Shown: piece after piece, positions 15,314 through 24,153 of the stretch
Numbering within the stretch: the first letter of the stretch is position 1
How the letters are laid out: the number at the start of each line of letters is the position of its first letter
NCBI GenBank assembly: GCA_014584605.1
Contig: JACTMO010000051.1
Span: forward strand, 1 to 54,067
Length of the DNA stretch: 54,067 nt
Reading direction: 5' to 3'
Origin: Bacteroidota bacterium
GTDB lineage: Bacteria > Bacteroidota > Bacteroidia > Flavobacteriales_F > PHOS-HE28
Program-made: the position numbers and the translations under genes
Notes under the pieces: generated by a model
What the model saw: the letters and a program-made list of their open reading frames with translations, nothing else
Told to the model about the DNA's origin: nothing
Databases searched by the model: none

Positions 15314-17689
15314 ATGATGAGACCTTACACGCACCTCTGGATCGCGGCCCTCGTCCTTGCCACCGCCCAGGCCCTGCCCCGGGTGGCCCACGCCACCACC
15401 TGCGCCGGGGCCACCCTGCTCAACCCCGCCAGCCTGCCCATCACCAACCAGGCCCTGGCCTGTGGAGCGACCAACGACCTGAACGACACCAACGTGCCCG
15501 GTGTGCTCTGCGGCACCAACGACATCTCGGCCTACAAGAACGGCAACGAGGCCCTCTATACCCTGACGCCCACCACCACCGGCCTGTACAACATCAACGT
15601 CACGGGCCAGACCTGGAGCTCGGTGCAGGTGTGGGCCGGCTGCCCCACCGGCGGCGGCACCTGCATTTACGGCGACGGCAACGCCGGCAACACCACCACC
15701 ATCACCGTCACCCTCAACGCCGGCACGCAGTACTACATCTGGTTCGATACCTGGCCCGCGCCCAACAGCCCCTGCCCCGGCACCTTCAGCATCGGCCTGG
15801 CCCCGCCCCCGCCGCCCAACGACAACCCCTGCGGTGCCACGCCCCTCACCCCCGGCCTCAGCTGCGTGTACCAGGCGGCCTCCAACGCCGGCATGTCCGC
15901 CACCACGGGGGTGCCCGCGCCCACCTGTTCCTTTTATACCGGTGCCGATGTATGGTTCTCGGTGGTGGTGCCCGCCAGCGGGGTGCTCATCCTGGACTCC
16001 AACACCGGGGTGGTGACCGACGGTGGCATGGCGCTGTACACCGCCACCGCCTGCAACGGCACCTTCACCCAGGTGGCCTGCGACGACGACGGGAGCGCCA
16101 ACGGCCTGATGCCGTACATCTACGCCTCCGGGCTCACCCCGGGCACCACGGTGTACGTGCGCTTCTGGGAGTACGGAGGCGACAACAACGGCAGCTTCTC
16201 CATCTGCGCCTACACGATCCCGCCGCCCCCGCCGATGACCGGGGACAACCCCTGCGCCGCCAACCCCCTGCCGGTGCTCTCCTCCTGCATCCCGCTGACC
16301 TACTCCAACATCGGCGCCACGCCCACCGCCGGCGCTCCCGCACCGGGCTGCGGCCTTTACACCGGCGGCGACGTGTGGTTCACCTTCACGGCACCGGCCA
16401 ACGGCGTGGTGACGATCGAGACCTCCACCGGAACGATGAACAACGGCGCCATGGAGCTCTACTCCGCCCCGAGCTGTGCCGGGCCTTTCACCAGCATCCA
16501 GTGCAACGACGACGCCATCGGCCTGATGCCCCGCATCGACCGCCGCTGCAACCCGCTCACCCCGGGCCAGACCTACTACGTGCGCCTGTGGGGCTACAAC
16601 GGCCAACAGGGCTCGTTCAACATCTGCGCCTTCCAGAGCACCACCGGCACGACCATGCCCGAGGACTGCGCCGGGGGCACCACCATCTGCAACAACCAGA
16701 GCTTCAACAACAACACCAACAACACGGGCTGCACAGCCGACCTGAACGCCGGCAACCAGGGCTGCCTCTCCGCCGGGGAACGGCAGGGCACGTGGTACTA
16801 CTTCAGCCCCAGTGCCTCCGGCACCATCGGTTTCACCATCAACCCGGCCGCACCCACCGACTACGACTTCGCCGTGTGGGGTCCCCTGTCCGCCATCACC
16901 TGCCCGCCGGTGGGCGCACCGCTGCGCTGCTCGTGGGCCGCACCCACCGGTCCCACCGGCTGCGGCAATGGGGCCACCGACTTCACGGAGGGCGCCGGGG
17001 GCGACCGCTGGGTGAGCACCTTCAACGTGCTGGTCGGCCAGATCTACATCCTGTACGTGGACAACTTCAGCACCAACGGCCAGCAGTTCACCCTGGACTG
17101 GAACCTCACCAACGGGGCTTCGCTGGACTGCACGGTGCTGCCCCTGGAACTGATCGGCCTCGAGGCCTGGTCCGAAGGTCCCCAGGTGCGGGTGTCCTGG
17201 GCCACGGCCACCGAACAGGGCTCGGACCACTTCCTGGTGGAGCGGTCCTTGGACGGAGTGCGCTACAGCACGGTGGGCACCCTGCCCGCCGCCGGCCACA
17301 GCCAGGCCGAGCTCCACTACGCGTTGCTCGACCCGCAGCCGGCCGTCGGCCTGAACTACTACCGCCTGACCGAGGTGACCCAGGACGGGCACGCGACACG
17401 CACCTCCACCACCACCGTGCTGCACGGACCTCCCGGCGACCTTGGGGCGCCGTACCCCAACCCCAGCCCCGGACCCGTGAACCTCACGCTCCACCCCTCG
17501 GGCAACGGGACCCTCGAGCTGCGCCTTATCGACGCCCTGGGGCGGACCGTGCGCAAGCTGCAACAGCAGGTGACCCCGGGGACCGTGACGCTCCAGCTGG
17601 ATGCCGGGGACCTGCCTTCGGGCACCTACACCGTGCTCCTGACCGACGAACGGGGAAGTTCCCGCAGCTGGCCGCTCCTCCGGTATTGA
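15314..17689 (+). CDS. T9SS-sorted surface protein with three pre-peptidase-C-like domains
   Basis: 791 residues. After a signal peptide (to ~28) there are three ~130-residue beta-sandwich repeats of pre-peptidase C-terminal type: the first (~30-160) is divergent; the second and third carry GADVWFSVVVPASG and GGDVWFTFTAPANG with ACDDDG/QCNDDA and TVYVRFWEYGG/TYYVRLWGYNG. A cysteine module with EDCAGGTTICNNQ, GTWYYFSPSASG and DYDFAVWGP follows, then an FN3-like part (HFLVERSLDGVRY) and a type A T9SS sorting domain (APYPNPSPGPVNL, LPSGTYTVLLTD). Its C-terminal ~500 residues are paralogous to the 12824 product, but a CUB domain is replaced by extra repeats. Likely a cell-surface or secreted adhesin; no catalytic motif seen. 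Confidence 0.82.
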   Translation: MMRPYTHLWIAALVLATAQALPRVAHATTCAGATLLNPASLPITNQALACGATNDLNDTNVPGVLCGTNDISAYKNGNEALYTLTPTTTGLYNINVTGQTWSSVQVWAGCPTGGGTCIYGDGNAGNTTTITVTLNAGTQYYIWFDTWPAPNSPCPGTFSIGLAPPPPPNDNPCGATPLTPGLSCVYQAASNAGMSATTGVPAPTCSFYTGADVWFSVVVPASGVLILDSNTGVVTDGGMALYTATACNGTFTQVACDDDGSANGLMPYIYASGLTPGTTVYVRFWEYGGDNNGSFSICAYTIPPPPPMTGDNPCAANPLPVLSSCIPLTYSNIGATPTAGAPAPGCGLYTGGDVWFTFTAPANGVVTIETSTGTMNNGAMELYSAPSCAGPFTSIQCNDDAIGLMPRIDRRCNPLTPGQTYYVRLWGYNGQQGSFNICAFQSTTGTTMPEDCAGGTTICNNQSFNNNTNNTGCTADLNAGNQGCLSAGERQGTWYYFSPSASGTIGFTINPAAPTDYDFAVWGPLSAITCPPVGAPLRCSWAAPTGPTGCGNGATDFTEGAGGDRWVSTFNVLVGQIYILYVDNFSTNGQQFTLDWNLTNGASLDCTVLPLELIGLEAWSEGPQVRVSWATATEQGSDHFLVERSLDGVRYSTVGTLPAAGHSQAELHYALLDPQPAVGLNYYRLTEVTQDGHATRTSTTTVLHGPPGDLGAPYPNPSPGPVNLTLHPSGNGTLELRLIDALGRTVRKLQQQVTPGTVTLQLDAGDLPSGTYTVLLTDERGSSRSWPLLRY

Positions 17690-17699
17690 CCGGCCGGTC
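17688..17699. repeat. 12-bp perfect palindrome
   Basis: GACCGGCCGGTC begins inside the stop codon of the T9SS protein gene. It has no loop and no T-run, so a terminator role is doubtful. The remaining intergenic bases to 17866 show nothing else clear. Confidence 0.4.
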
Positions 17700-17866
17700 G
17701 AAGTCCTCATCGTCCACCCCTCCCCGTGGCCCTGTTGATAATTGCCGGGCAACGTTCCGCCCGACCTTCCGTCTATCCATTGCCTTTGCGCCGATCGTGG
17801 CCTACATGATCCCAACCTTCCGCACCGATATGCCCGGGCCCAGTAGCCAAGGTAAGCCGGTCTTGT

Positions 17867-17874
17867 TACTTTTG
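17867..17874 (+). promoter_or_regulatory. -7 element TACTTTTG before the tail-fibre-like triplet
   Basis: Exact TAnnTTTG match 42 bp before the ATG at 17917, probably serving the three tandem genes that follow with gaps of 2 bp. Confidence 0.55.
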
Positions 17875-17916
17875 TCAGATGCCTGTCATGGGCGCCCCGC
17901 CTCGTAACGTCCCCCA

Positions 17917-20058
17917 ATGCATCGACCCATGTTGATGACGCTTCGCTTCCGCCAGCTGTCCGTCCTGTTGCTCAGCGTTCTGCTGGCCGTCCCGGCCCTG
18001 GCACAGAACGTGGCCATCAACAGCACGGGCGCACCGCCGGTGAACGCCAACGCCCTGCTGGAACTGGATGCCGTCAACCGCGGGCTGCTCATCCCCCGGA
18101 TGACCTACAACGAGCGCCTGCTGCTGCCCGGCCCCACCGCCGGCCTGTGGGTGTACCAGACCGACAACTCCGCACCCTACGACCCCAAGAACGCCGTGGG
18201 CCTGTACTACCATGACGGCGCCACCTGGGTGCGCATGGCCACGGGCTGGGGTTGGGCCGAGGCCGGGAACACCGGCACCAACGTGGCCACGAACTTCATC
18301 GGCACCGTGGCGGGCAGCAATGACGACATGCGCATCAACACCAACGGGGTCGGCAACCCGCGCATCACCATCAGCGGTACCACGGGCTTTGTGGGCATCG
18401 GCACCACCGCGCCCACCGAGGCCCTGGACGTGAACGGGGCCATCCGCCTGTACAAGCAGGCCCCCGTGTATCCGGGCACCCTGTTCAGCCTCACCACCGC
18501 CAACGGGGTGATGCGCTACAACGACAATGTCACCGCCAACTACCACGAGGGCGGCGGGGTGCGGGCCATCCAGGGCATGAACACCACGGCCGGCAGCGCC
18601 AACGTCACCATCCCCTCCACGGCCGGCCTGGCCGCAGGCATGTACGTGAGCGGCACCGGCATCCCGGTGGGCGCCACCATCGTGAGCGTGGTGAACGCCA
18701 CCACCCTGCAGCTCAGCGCCAACTGCACGGCCACCAACCTTGGGCAGTTCCTGCGCGTGGGCCCGCTGTTCACCCGGTTGGAGAACATCGAGACGGTGGT
18801 CACCGGCCAGGACTTCACCGACTACAACATGGTGTGCGGCGCCCCCGGCCAGACCCAGGGCGGTGTGCAGAACGGCCAGACCAACGCGGTGCCCCCGCAG
18901 CGCCTGCGCGAAACCCCCTTCCCCACCAGCCAGACGGCCCAATCCACCGGCAGCCGCGTCCAGTACCTCATCCTGGGCACCGAGCTGGCCAACCCGCCGT
19001 TCAACCTCTGCGCGGGCAACATCACCCAGCTGGCCGTGACGGCCCTGGACGACGACCCGTTGGCGCCCAACCCCGGTTGCGCGCTCAACCTGAACGTGAA
19101 GGTGGCCAGCACCCCCCTGGCCTCGCTGCCCGCCGCCGGCATCGACCAGGCCACGGGCAACGGCATGAACGCCTCCCCGGTGCGTTTCAACAGCACCAAC
19201 CTGATCGTGGGTGCCGGGGACGTGGTCTTCCCGCTCAACCCGCCCTTCAACTGGAACGGCACCGACAACATCATCATCGAGATCAACTACCTGAAGGCCC
19301 CGGTGGCCGGCGTGTCCCCGCGGGTGCTGCTCACCACGGGCCTCACCTTCCAGAGCACGGTCTGGGCCTACATGCCCGGAGCCAGCGTGAACCCCGGCTC
19401 CACCTATTACACCACGCCCGGGGTCTTCCCCGCCGGCCTGCTCTGGGGCCTCAATACCACGCGCCCGGTCTTCAAGGTGTGGGGCCAGGTGAAACAGCCC
19501 ACGCCCTTCAACAACACAGGCGATTACACCCTGCTGAACAACCACGCCCTGATGGTGGGCACCCCGCAATGGGCCGCCACGGCCGGTATTTACCGCGGGC
19601 CGGGCACCGTTCGTGCGCAGGACCGCGTGCTCGACGGGGGCCTGCAACTGTCGGACCACGTGTTCGACCGCTACTTCGATGAGGCCGTACGCCCCGAGGA
19701 TGCGGCGGCCGCAGCCGACCACCGCATGGTGCCGCTCAACGACCTGGAGGGCTACCTGGCCGAACAACGCCACCTGCCCTCCATGCCCTCCCGCAACGCC
19801 TGGGAGGCCGGGCAGCATGCTTCGCTGGGTGAACTGGGCACCGGCCTGTGGCGCACCGTGGAGGAACAGGCCCTTTACATCGCCGAACTGGAACGCGACC
19901 TCCGCGTGCTGGAGGAGATGGCCTTCGCCAAGGGGCTCACGGACGACGAATGGCACCGCATGCGGCAGGACGTGGAACGCAGCCCGCGCCTGACCGATGA
20001 CCAGCGCAAGGCGCTGCTGGCCCGCCTGGAGCAGCTCAACCTCAGCACCAAGCCCTGA
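17917..20058 (+). CDS. Exported tail-fibre-like protein 1 of a tandem triplet
   Basis: 713 residues (start could also be the ATG at 17929). Signal peptide to ~30 (LLAVPALAQ). Then the Bacteroidota module NVAINSTGAPP...LLELDAVNRGLLIPRMT, which opens phage-tail-fibre-like surface proteins, and LDVNGAIRLYKQ. Residues ~224-271 hold an insert (GLAAGMYVSGTGIPVGATI) absent from the two paralogues. A shared beta-domain with FNWNGTDNIIIEI follows. The C-terminus, QLSDHVFDRYFDE, LEGYLAEQRHLPSMPS and a helical segment from ELGTGLWRTVEEQALYIAEL onward, resembles the trimerising C-terminal region of such proteins. There is no T9SS sorting domain. Probably a trimeric extracellular fibre; function unknown. 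Confidence 0.72.
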   Translation: MHRPMLMTLRFRQLSVLLLSVLLAVPALAQNVAINSTGAPPVNANALLELDAVNRGLLIPRMTYNERLLLPGPTAGLWVYQTDNSAPYDPKNAVGLYYHDGATWVRMATGWGWAEAGNTGTNVATNFIGTVAGSNDDMRINTNGVGNPRITISGTTGFVGIGTTAPTEALDVNGAIRLYKQAPVYPGTLFSLTTANGVMRYNDNVTANYHEGGGVRAIQGMNTTAGSANVTIPSTAGLAAGMYVSGTGIPVGATIVSVVNATTLQLSANCTATNLGQFLRVGPLFTRLENIETVVTGQDFTDYNMVCGAPGQTQGGVQNGQTNAVPPQRLRETPFPTSQTAQSTGSRVQYLILGTELANPPFNLCAGNITQLAVTALDDDPLAPNPGCALNLNVKVASTPLASLPAAGIDQATGNGMNASPVRFNSTNLIVGAGDVVFPLNPPFNWNGTDNIIIEINYLKAPVAGVSPRVLLTTGLTFQSTVWAYMPGASVNPGSTYYTTPGVFPAGLLWGLNTTRPVFKVWGQVKQPTPFNNTGDYTLLNNHALMVGTPQWAATAGIYRGPGTVRAQDRVLDGGLQLSDHVFDRYFDEAVRPEDAAAAADHRMVPLNDLEGYLAEQRHLPSMPSRNAWEAGQHASLGELGTGLWRTVEEQALYIAELERDLRVLEEMAFAKGLTDDEWHRMRQDVERSPRLTDDQRKALLARLEQLNLSTKP

Positions 20059-20060
20059 CC

Positions 20061-22067
20061 ATGAACCCCGTGTTTCCCCTGAACCGCATGGCCATGAGGA
20101 CCCCCCTTTCGGTACTGGCACTGGGCCTGGGCATGGGCCTGGCCGCCCAGAACAACATCGGCATCAACGTCAACGGCGCGGCCCCCAGCCCCACCGCCAT
20201 CCTGGACATCGATGCGAGCGCCCTGCCGGCCAACGCGAAAAAGGGCTTCCTGGTGCCCCGCATGACCACCGCACAACGCCCCGTCGGCGTGGACGGCATG
20301 ACCATCTACCAGACCGACGGCGTGGCCGGGTACTATTACTACAACAGCACCCTCGCGGCCTGGGTGCGTGTCCCGCCGGGTTCCGCCGCCTGGGGCCTCA
20401 CGGGCAACGACCTGGTGAACCCGGTGAACGACTACCTGGGCACCACCGATGCCACCGAGCTCAACTTCCGCACCAACAACATCGAACGCATGGTGGTGGA
20501 GGCCGGCGGACGGGTGGCCATGGGCGCCCCCACCCCGCTGCCCGCCGCCCAGCAATTGCTGGAAGTGAGCGGTGCCGTGCGCCTCACCGGCACCACGGCG
20601 GCCTCCAACATCGGCACCATCCGCTGGAACGCCACCGACCTGTGGCATGAGGGGTACATGGGACCGGCCACCGGGTGGCGCAAGCTGCCCAACGACTACC
20701 AGGTCTTCGGCCCCGTGGCCTTTCAGCACCATGCCGAGGCCACCTGCGGCGCGGGCACCTCCGAGATCGCCAACGGGGTTCCCAACGCCCCGCTGCCGCC
20801 GGCCTGCCCGGGCTGCACCGTGGCCCAGTGGAGCAACGCCGCCACCGTCACCCCGTACATCAACCAGAACGCCGTCGCCCAGCGGGTCCGCAAGCAGATG
20901 ATGTTCCTGGTGAACGAGCTGAACGTGGAGCTCGCCCAGCTGAACGGCAACACCGGCTGGACCGAGGGCCTCTGCCCGGGACAGTCCATCGACGAGATCG
21001 CCTTTTACATCGGCCAGGGCGGCCTGGCGAAGGCCTGGGCCTGGCAGGTGGCCGTGTTCCACGCCCCGCCGGGGTTGAACGACCTTACCGGGGGCTTCGT
21101 GGCCAATACCGACCCGGCGGCCGGCTGCGGCTTCAACGCACCGGCCACCCAGCTCCGCCCCATCGCCGGCGCAGGCGCTTGGGACGTCTTTGCGCTCAGC
21201 ACGCCGTTCACTTGGGACGGCGCGCGGAACATCATCGTGGAAATTTCCATGCAAGGCTCACCGCTCGGCGTCGCCCACAACGTGCCCGTGAAGGTGAGCA
21301 CCGCCCCCAACCTGTCCTACACCCGGTACACCGCCATCGTGAACGGGACGTGCGGCAACGTGTCCGCGGCCTGCTCGGGCATCCTGTCCGGCAGCGGCAT
21401 GGACATTGCCTGCGGTCTCGGTGGCATCAGCGCCCTGCGCCCGGTGATCCGCTTCGGGGGCACGGTGACCGATACGCCGGGCCCCATCGTGAGCGGCAAC
21501 AGCAACTACGTGGTGTACGACGGGGGCTTCCTGGTGGAGAGCACCCCCGGATGGCGCCTGTGGGTGAACCCGCCGGACCCCTACCGTTCCTTCAAAGGGC
21601 CCGGGTCCATCCACGCCGAGAAGGGCGTTTACGACAACGGCGTTCGTCTGAACGACCACGTGTTCGACCGGCATTTCGACGGCCGCGTGGCCCCCGGCGA
21701 TGCCGAAGCCACAGGCAGCCTGCGCACCCGCTCCATCGAGGAGATGGCCGAGTTCACCCGCCTGAACCGCCACCTGCCCACCATGAAGGGACGCGACGCC
21801 TGGGAGCGTGAGCGCGGTTTCTCCTTCGGCGACCTCACCAACCAGTTGTGGACCACCGCCGAGACGCACGCCCTCTACCTCACCGAGCTGAACCGCCAGT
21901 CCCATCTGCTGGAAGTGCTCAGCACGGAGCGACCGCTGCGCCCCGAGGAGCTGGCGCCCATGACCTCCGCCGTGAAGAAGCTCCCTGAACTGACCGATGC
22001 CCAGAAGGCCCGCCTGGTGAACGACCTGGGCGCACGCACCGCGACCGAACCCCGAACCACCCCTTGA
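20061..22067 (+). CDS. Exported tail-fibre-like protein 2 of a tandem triplet
   Basis: 668 residues. The start at 20061 lies 2 bp after the previous stop; the in-frame ATG at 20091 (MRTPLSV) would leave a cleaner signal peptide ending LGMGLAAQ. N-terminal module NNIGINVNGAAPSPTAILDI then KKGFLVPRMTTAQRP; LEVSGAVRLTGT and IRWNATDLWHEGY; a cysteine-bearing middle (CPGCTVAQWSN, CGLGGIS) with the shared FTWDGARNIIVEI motif; and a C-terminal VRLNDHVFDRHFDG, LNRHLPTMKGRDAWERE and coiled-coil LWTTAETHALYLTELNRQ. Paralogue of its two neighbours, and its stop overlaps the next gene's alternative TTG start. No T9SS domain; surface fibre role inferred. Confidence 0.72.
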   Translation: MNPVFPLNRMAMRTPLSVLALGLGMGLAAQNNIGINVNGAAPSPTAILDIDASALPANAKKGFLVPRMTTAQRPVGVDGMTIYQTDGVAGYYYYNSTLAAWVRVPPGSAAWGLTGNDLVNPVNDYLGTTDATELNFRTNNIERMVVEAGGRVAMGAPTPLPAAQQLLEVSGAVRLTGTTAASNIGTIRWNATDLWHEGYMGPATGWRKLPNDYQVFGPVAFQHHAEATCGAGTSEIANGVPNAPLPPACPGCTVAQWSNAATVTPYINQNAVAQRVRKQMMFLVNELNVELAQLNGNTGWTEGLCPGQSIDEIAFYIGQGGLAKAWAWQVAVFHAPPGLNDLTGGFVANTDPAAGCGFNAPATQLRPIAGAGAWDVFALSTPFTWDGARNIIVEISMQGSPLGVAHNVPVKVSTAPNLSYTRYTAIVNGTCGNVSAACSGILSGSGMDIACGLGGISALRPVIRFGGTVTDTPGPIVSGNSNYVVYDGGFLVESTPGWRLWVNPPDPYRSFKGPGSIHAEKGVYDNGVRLNDHVFDRHFDGRVAPGDAEATGSLRTRSIEEMAEFTRLNRHLPTMKGRDAWERERGFSFGDLTNQLWTTAETHALYLTELNRQSHLLEVLSTERPLRPEELAPMTSAVKKLPELTDAQKARLVNDLGARTATEPRTTP

Positions 22068-22069
22068 AC

Positions 22070-23983
22070 ATGCGCCAGCGTTCGACCCGTCCTGCGACCC
22101 CGCTGTTCCGTGCGGCCCTGCTGGGCATGGCGCTCACCGCCCTGGTGGGCGTGCATGCCCAGATCGGCATCAACAACACCGGAGCCGCCCCCAGCACCAA
22201 CGCCCTGCTGGACCTGAACCAGGTGGGCCGCGCCTTCATGGCCCCCCGCATGACCGATGCCCAGCGCATCGCGCTGGCCACCGCCGAGGGGCTCATGGTC
22301 TACCAGAACAACAGCACCCCCACGGCCCCCAAGGGCTACTGGTACTACGACACCGACCTGCTGCCCTTGCCGGGCTGGGTCTTCGTGTCCGACGTAGCCT
22401 CCTGGCAGCTCGGGGGCAATACCGGCACCAACGCCGCCACGGATTTCGTGGGTACGGTGGACAATGTGGACCTGGCCTTCCGCACCAACGGGGTGGAGCG
22501 CATGCGGATCACCGCCGGCGCGCTCTCCACGGGCGGCCTGGTGGGCATCAACGTGCCGGCGACCTACACCGAACAACTGGAGGTGAACGGCGCCCTGCGT
22601 GTCGGTACCGCCTCGGCCAGCAACACCGAGGGCAGCATCCGCCTGAACGCCACCACCAACGCCCACGAGGGCAACATCGACAACTCGGCCACCTGGTACC
22701 AGCTGGAGAACGCCTTCCTGCTGGAGAAGAACCGGATCTACCTGAGCAACCCGGTGCCCGCCTGCGCCTACCAGACCGGCTGGCCCACCACCGGTGGCCC
22801 GATCATCGACAACAGCACCTTCGGCAACACCACGATCAACACCACGATCGAAACCCCGTACAGCCGCTTCTGGGAGGATGGCCGCCACCAGTACCTCTAC
22901 CTGGCCAGCGACCTGGCCGCCCTGAACATCTGCCCCAACACCAACATCACCGGGGCGGCCTTCAGCGCCACCAGCGGGGGCGGGCAGGCCATCACCAATA
23001 CCCAGTTGAGCATGAAGAACACCCCGCTGGCCGCCCTGGCCACGCTGGACGTGGGCGGCGGCTGGGTGGTCTGCCACACGGCGGCGAGCTTCACGCCGGC
23101 GGTCGGCTGGAACGCGCACAACTTCAACGTCTCGCCCTTCCAGTGGAACGGCGCCAGCAACCTCCTGGTGGAGTTCTGCTTCGACCTGAACAACTGGACG
23201 GGCAACGTGGGGGTGAACGCGGAGAACACGAACTACTCGGCGCTGTACGGCATTTACTGCGACGCCTGCGGCCACCTGTTCACGCCCGGCAGCGGTACCT
23301 GCTACTTCGCCTCCTGCCCCTCCACAGGTCCGCAGAACACCCCGGGGGTGCTCTGCACCGGATACGGCCACACCCCGGGCTGCCAATTGCTGCCCACCTC
23401 CTCGCTCACCACCTGCGACGGCACCTTCCAATACATCGGCCAGACCGGCTCGGCCAACCGGCGCCCCCTGCTGCGCCTCAACGCCATGGTCAACTCCATC
23501 GTGCCGGTGCTCACCCAAGGCGATTTCATCTACAGCCCCACCGCCGTGATGGTGGAGAAGACCCCCGGATGGGCCACCAGCGGGGTGTCGCCCAACCAGA
23601 AGTTCAAGGGGCCCGGTACCTTGAGCGCCGAGATCGGGGTCTGGGGCGGAGGCCTGTTGCTGAGCGACCACGTGTTCGACACGTACTACGACGGCAAGGC
23701 CCGTGCGGAGGATGGCGCGCGCGGTGCCGGGTACAGCCTGATGCCCATCGACGAGATGGTGAACTACGTGGAGCGTGAGCGCCACCTGCCCTCCATCCCC
23801 GGCCGCAGCGACTGGCAGATGCAGGGGCCCTTCAGCCTGGACGACCTCAACACCCGGCTGTGGGTCACCGTGGAAGAGCAGGCCCTGTACATCAAGGAGC
23901 TCAACGAGCGGATGAACCTGCTGCGCCAGCACCTGCTGCGCACCCGACTGGCCACCCCGGCCCCGGGTGCACAGGCCCGCTGA
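22070..23983 (+). CDS. Exported tail-fibre-like protein 3 of a tandem triplet
   Basis: 637 residues from the ATG at 22070, 2 bp after the preceding stop (a TTG at 22064 is also in frame). Signal peptide ends GVHAQ. Then IGINNTGAAPSTNALLDLN with APRMTDAQRIAL, LEVNGALRVGTAS, and a middle part with a shared FQWNGASNLLVEF motif. A cysteine-rich stretch runs at ~400-450 (CDACGHLF, CYFASCPSTG), unlike the other two. The C-terminus repeats the plan LLLSDHVFDTYYDG, VERERHLPSIPGRSDW and LWVTVEEQALYIKELNERM. The last base of its stop codon is the first base of the next small gene's ATG (TGATG). Same class as its two upstream neighbours. Confidence 0.72.
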   Translation: MRQRSTRPATPLFRAALLGMALTALVGVHAQIGINNTGAAPSTNALLDLNQVGRAFMAPRMTDAQRIALATAEGLMVYQNNSTPTAPKGYWYYDTDLLPLPGWVFVSDVASWQLGGNTGTNAATDFVGTVDNVDLAFRTNGVERMRITAGALSTGGLVGINVPATYTEQLEVNGALRVGTASASNTEGSIRLNATTNAHEGNIDNSATWYQLENAFLLEKNRIYLSNPVPACAYQTGWPTTGGPIIDNSTFGNTTINTTIETPYSRFWEDGRHQYLYLASDLAALNICPNTNITGAAFSATSGGGQAITNTQLSMKNTPLAALATLDVGGGWVVCHTAASFTPAVGWNAHNFNVSPFQWNGASNLLVEFCFDLNNWTGNVGVNAENTNYSALYGIYCDACGHLFTPGSGTCYFASCPSTGPQNTPGVLCTGYGHTPGCQLLPTSSLTTCDGTFQYIGQTGSANRRPLLRLNAMVNSIVPVLTQGDFIYSPTAVMVEKTPGWATSGVSPNQKFKGPGTLSAEIGVWGGGLLLSDHVFDTYYDGKARAEDGARGAGYSLMPIDEMVNYVERERHLPSIPGRSDWQMQGPFSLDDLNTRLWVTVEEQALYIKELNERMNLLRQHLLRTRLATPAPGAQAR

Positions 23984-24153
23984 TGCGGCTGAACGACCCG
24001 CGGCTCCAAGGGCTGCTGCACCCCCTGCTGGTGCTCACCATCCCGGTGTCGGCGCTGGTGGGCGGCCTCTCGGGCCACTGGTGGGCCGGGGTGCTGTGCT
24101 TGATGACCCTGGGCGGTGGCGGTATCTTTGTGCTTCTGCGCCGTAGCCGATGA
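23983..24153 (+). CDS. Tiny two-helix membrane protein
   Basis: 56 residues with two hydrophobic stretches (LHPLLVLTIPVSALVGGL and WWAGVLCLMTLGGGGIFVLL) flanked by arginines (LLRRSR end). The start ATG shares its first base with the stop of the tail-fibre-like gene (TGATG), and its stop overlaps the next gene by 4 bp (ATGA). That tight coupling is the main evidence it is real. The promoter of the next gene lies inside it. I do not recognise a family; an inner-membrane accessory role for the fibre genes would be a guess. Confidence 0.45.
   Translation: MRLNDPRLQGLLHPLLVLTIPVSALVGGLSGHWWAGVLCLMTLGGGGIFVLLRRSR
24100..24130 (+). promoter_or_regulatory. Full -33/-7 promoter TTG-N20-TATCTTTG
   Basis: TTG at 24100-24102 and exact TATCTTTG at 24123-24130, 20 bp apart, matching the Bacteroidota sigma-A promoter layout. 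It lies within the small membrane gene and serves the gene at 24150. Confidence 0.65.

Noticed and set aside
17690-17866. Small gene in the longest plus-strand gap
   Set aside because: No frame with a plausible start, signal or family pattern; only a palindrome and the promoter of the next gene are seen.
14177-17917. 1246-codon open frame on the minus strand antisense to the T9SS genes
   Set aside because: Its translation is low-complexity (Gly, Val, His, Arg-rich), matches no family and lies opposite well-supported genes; long antisense frames arise from high GC and biased third codon positions.
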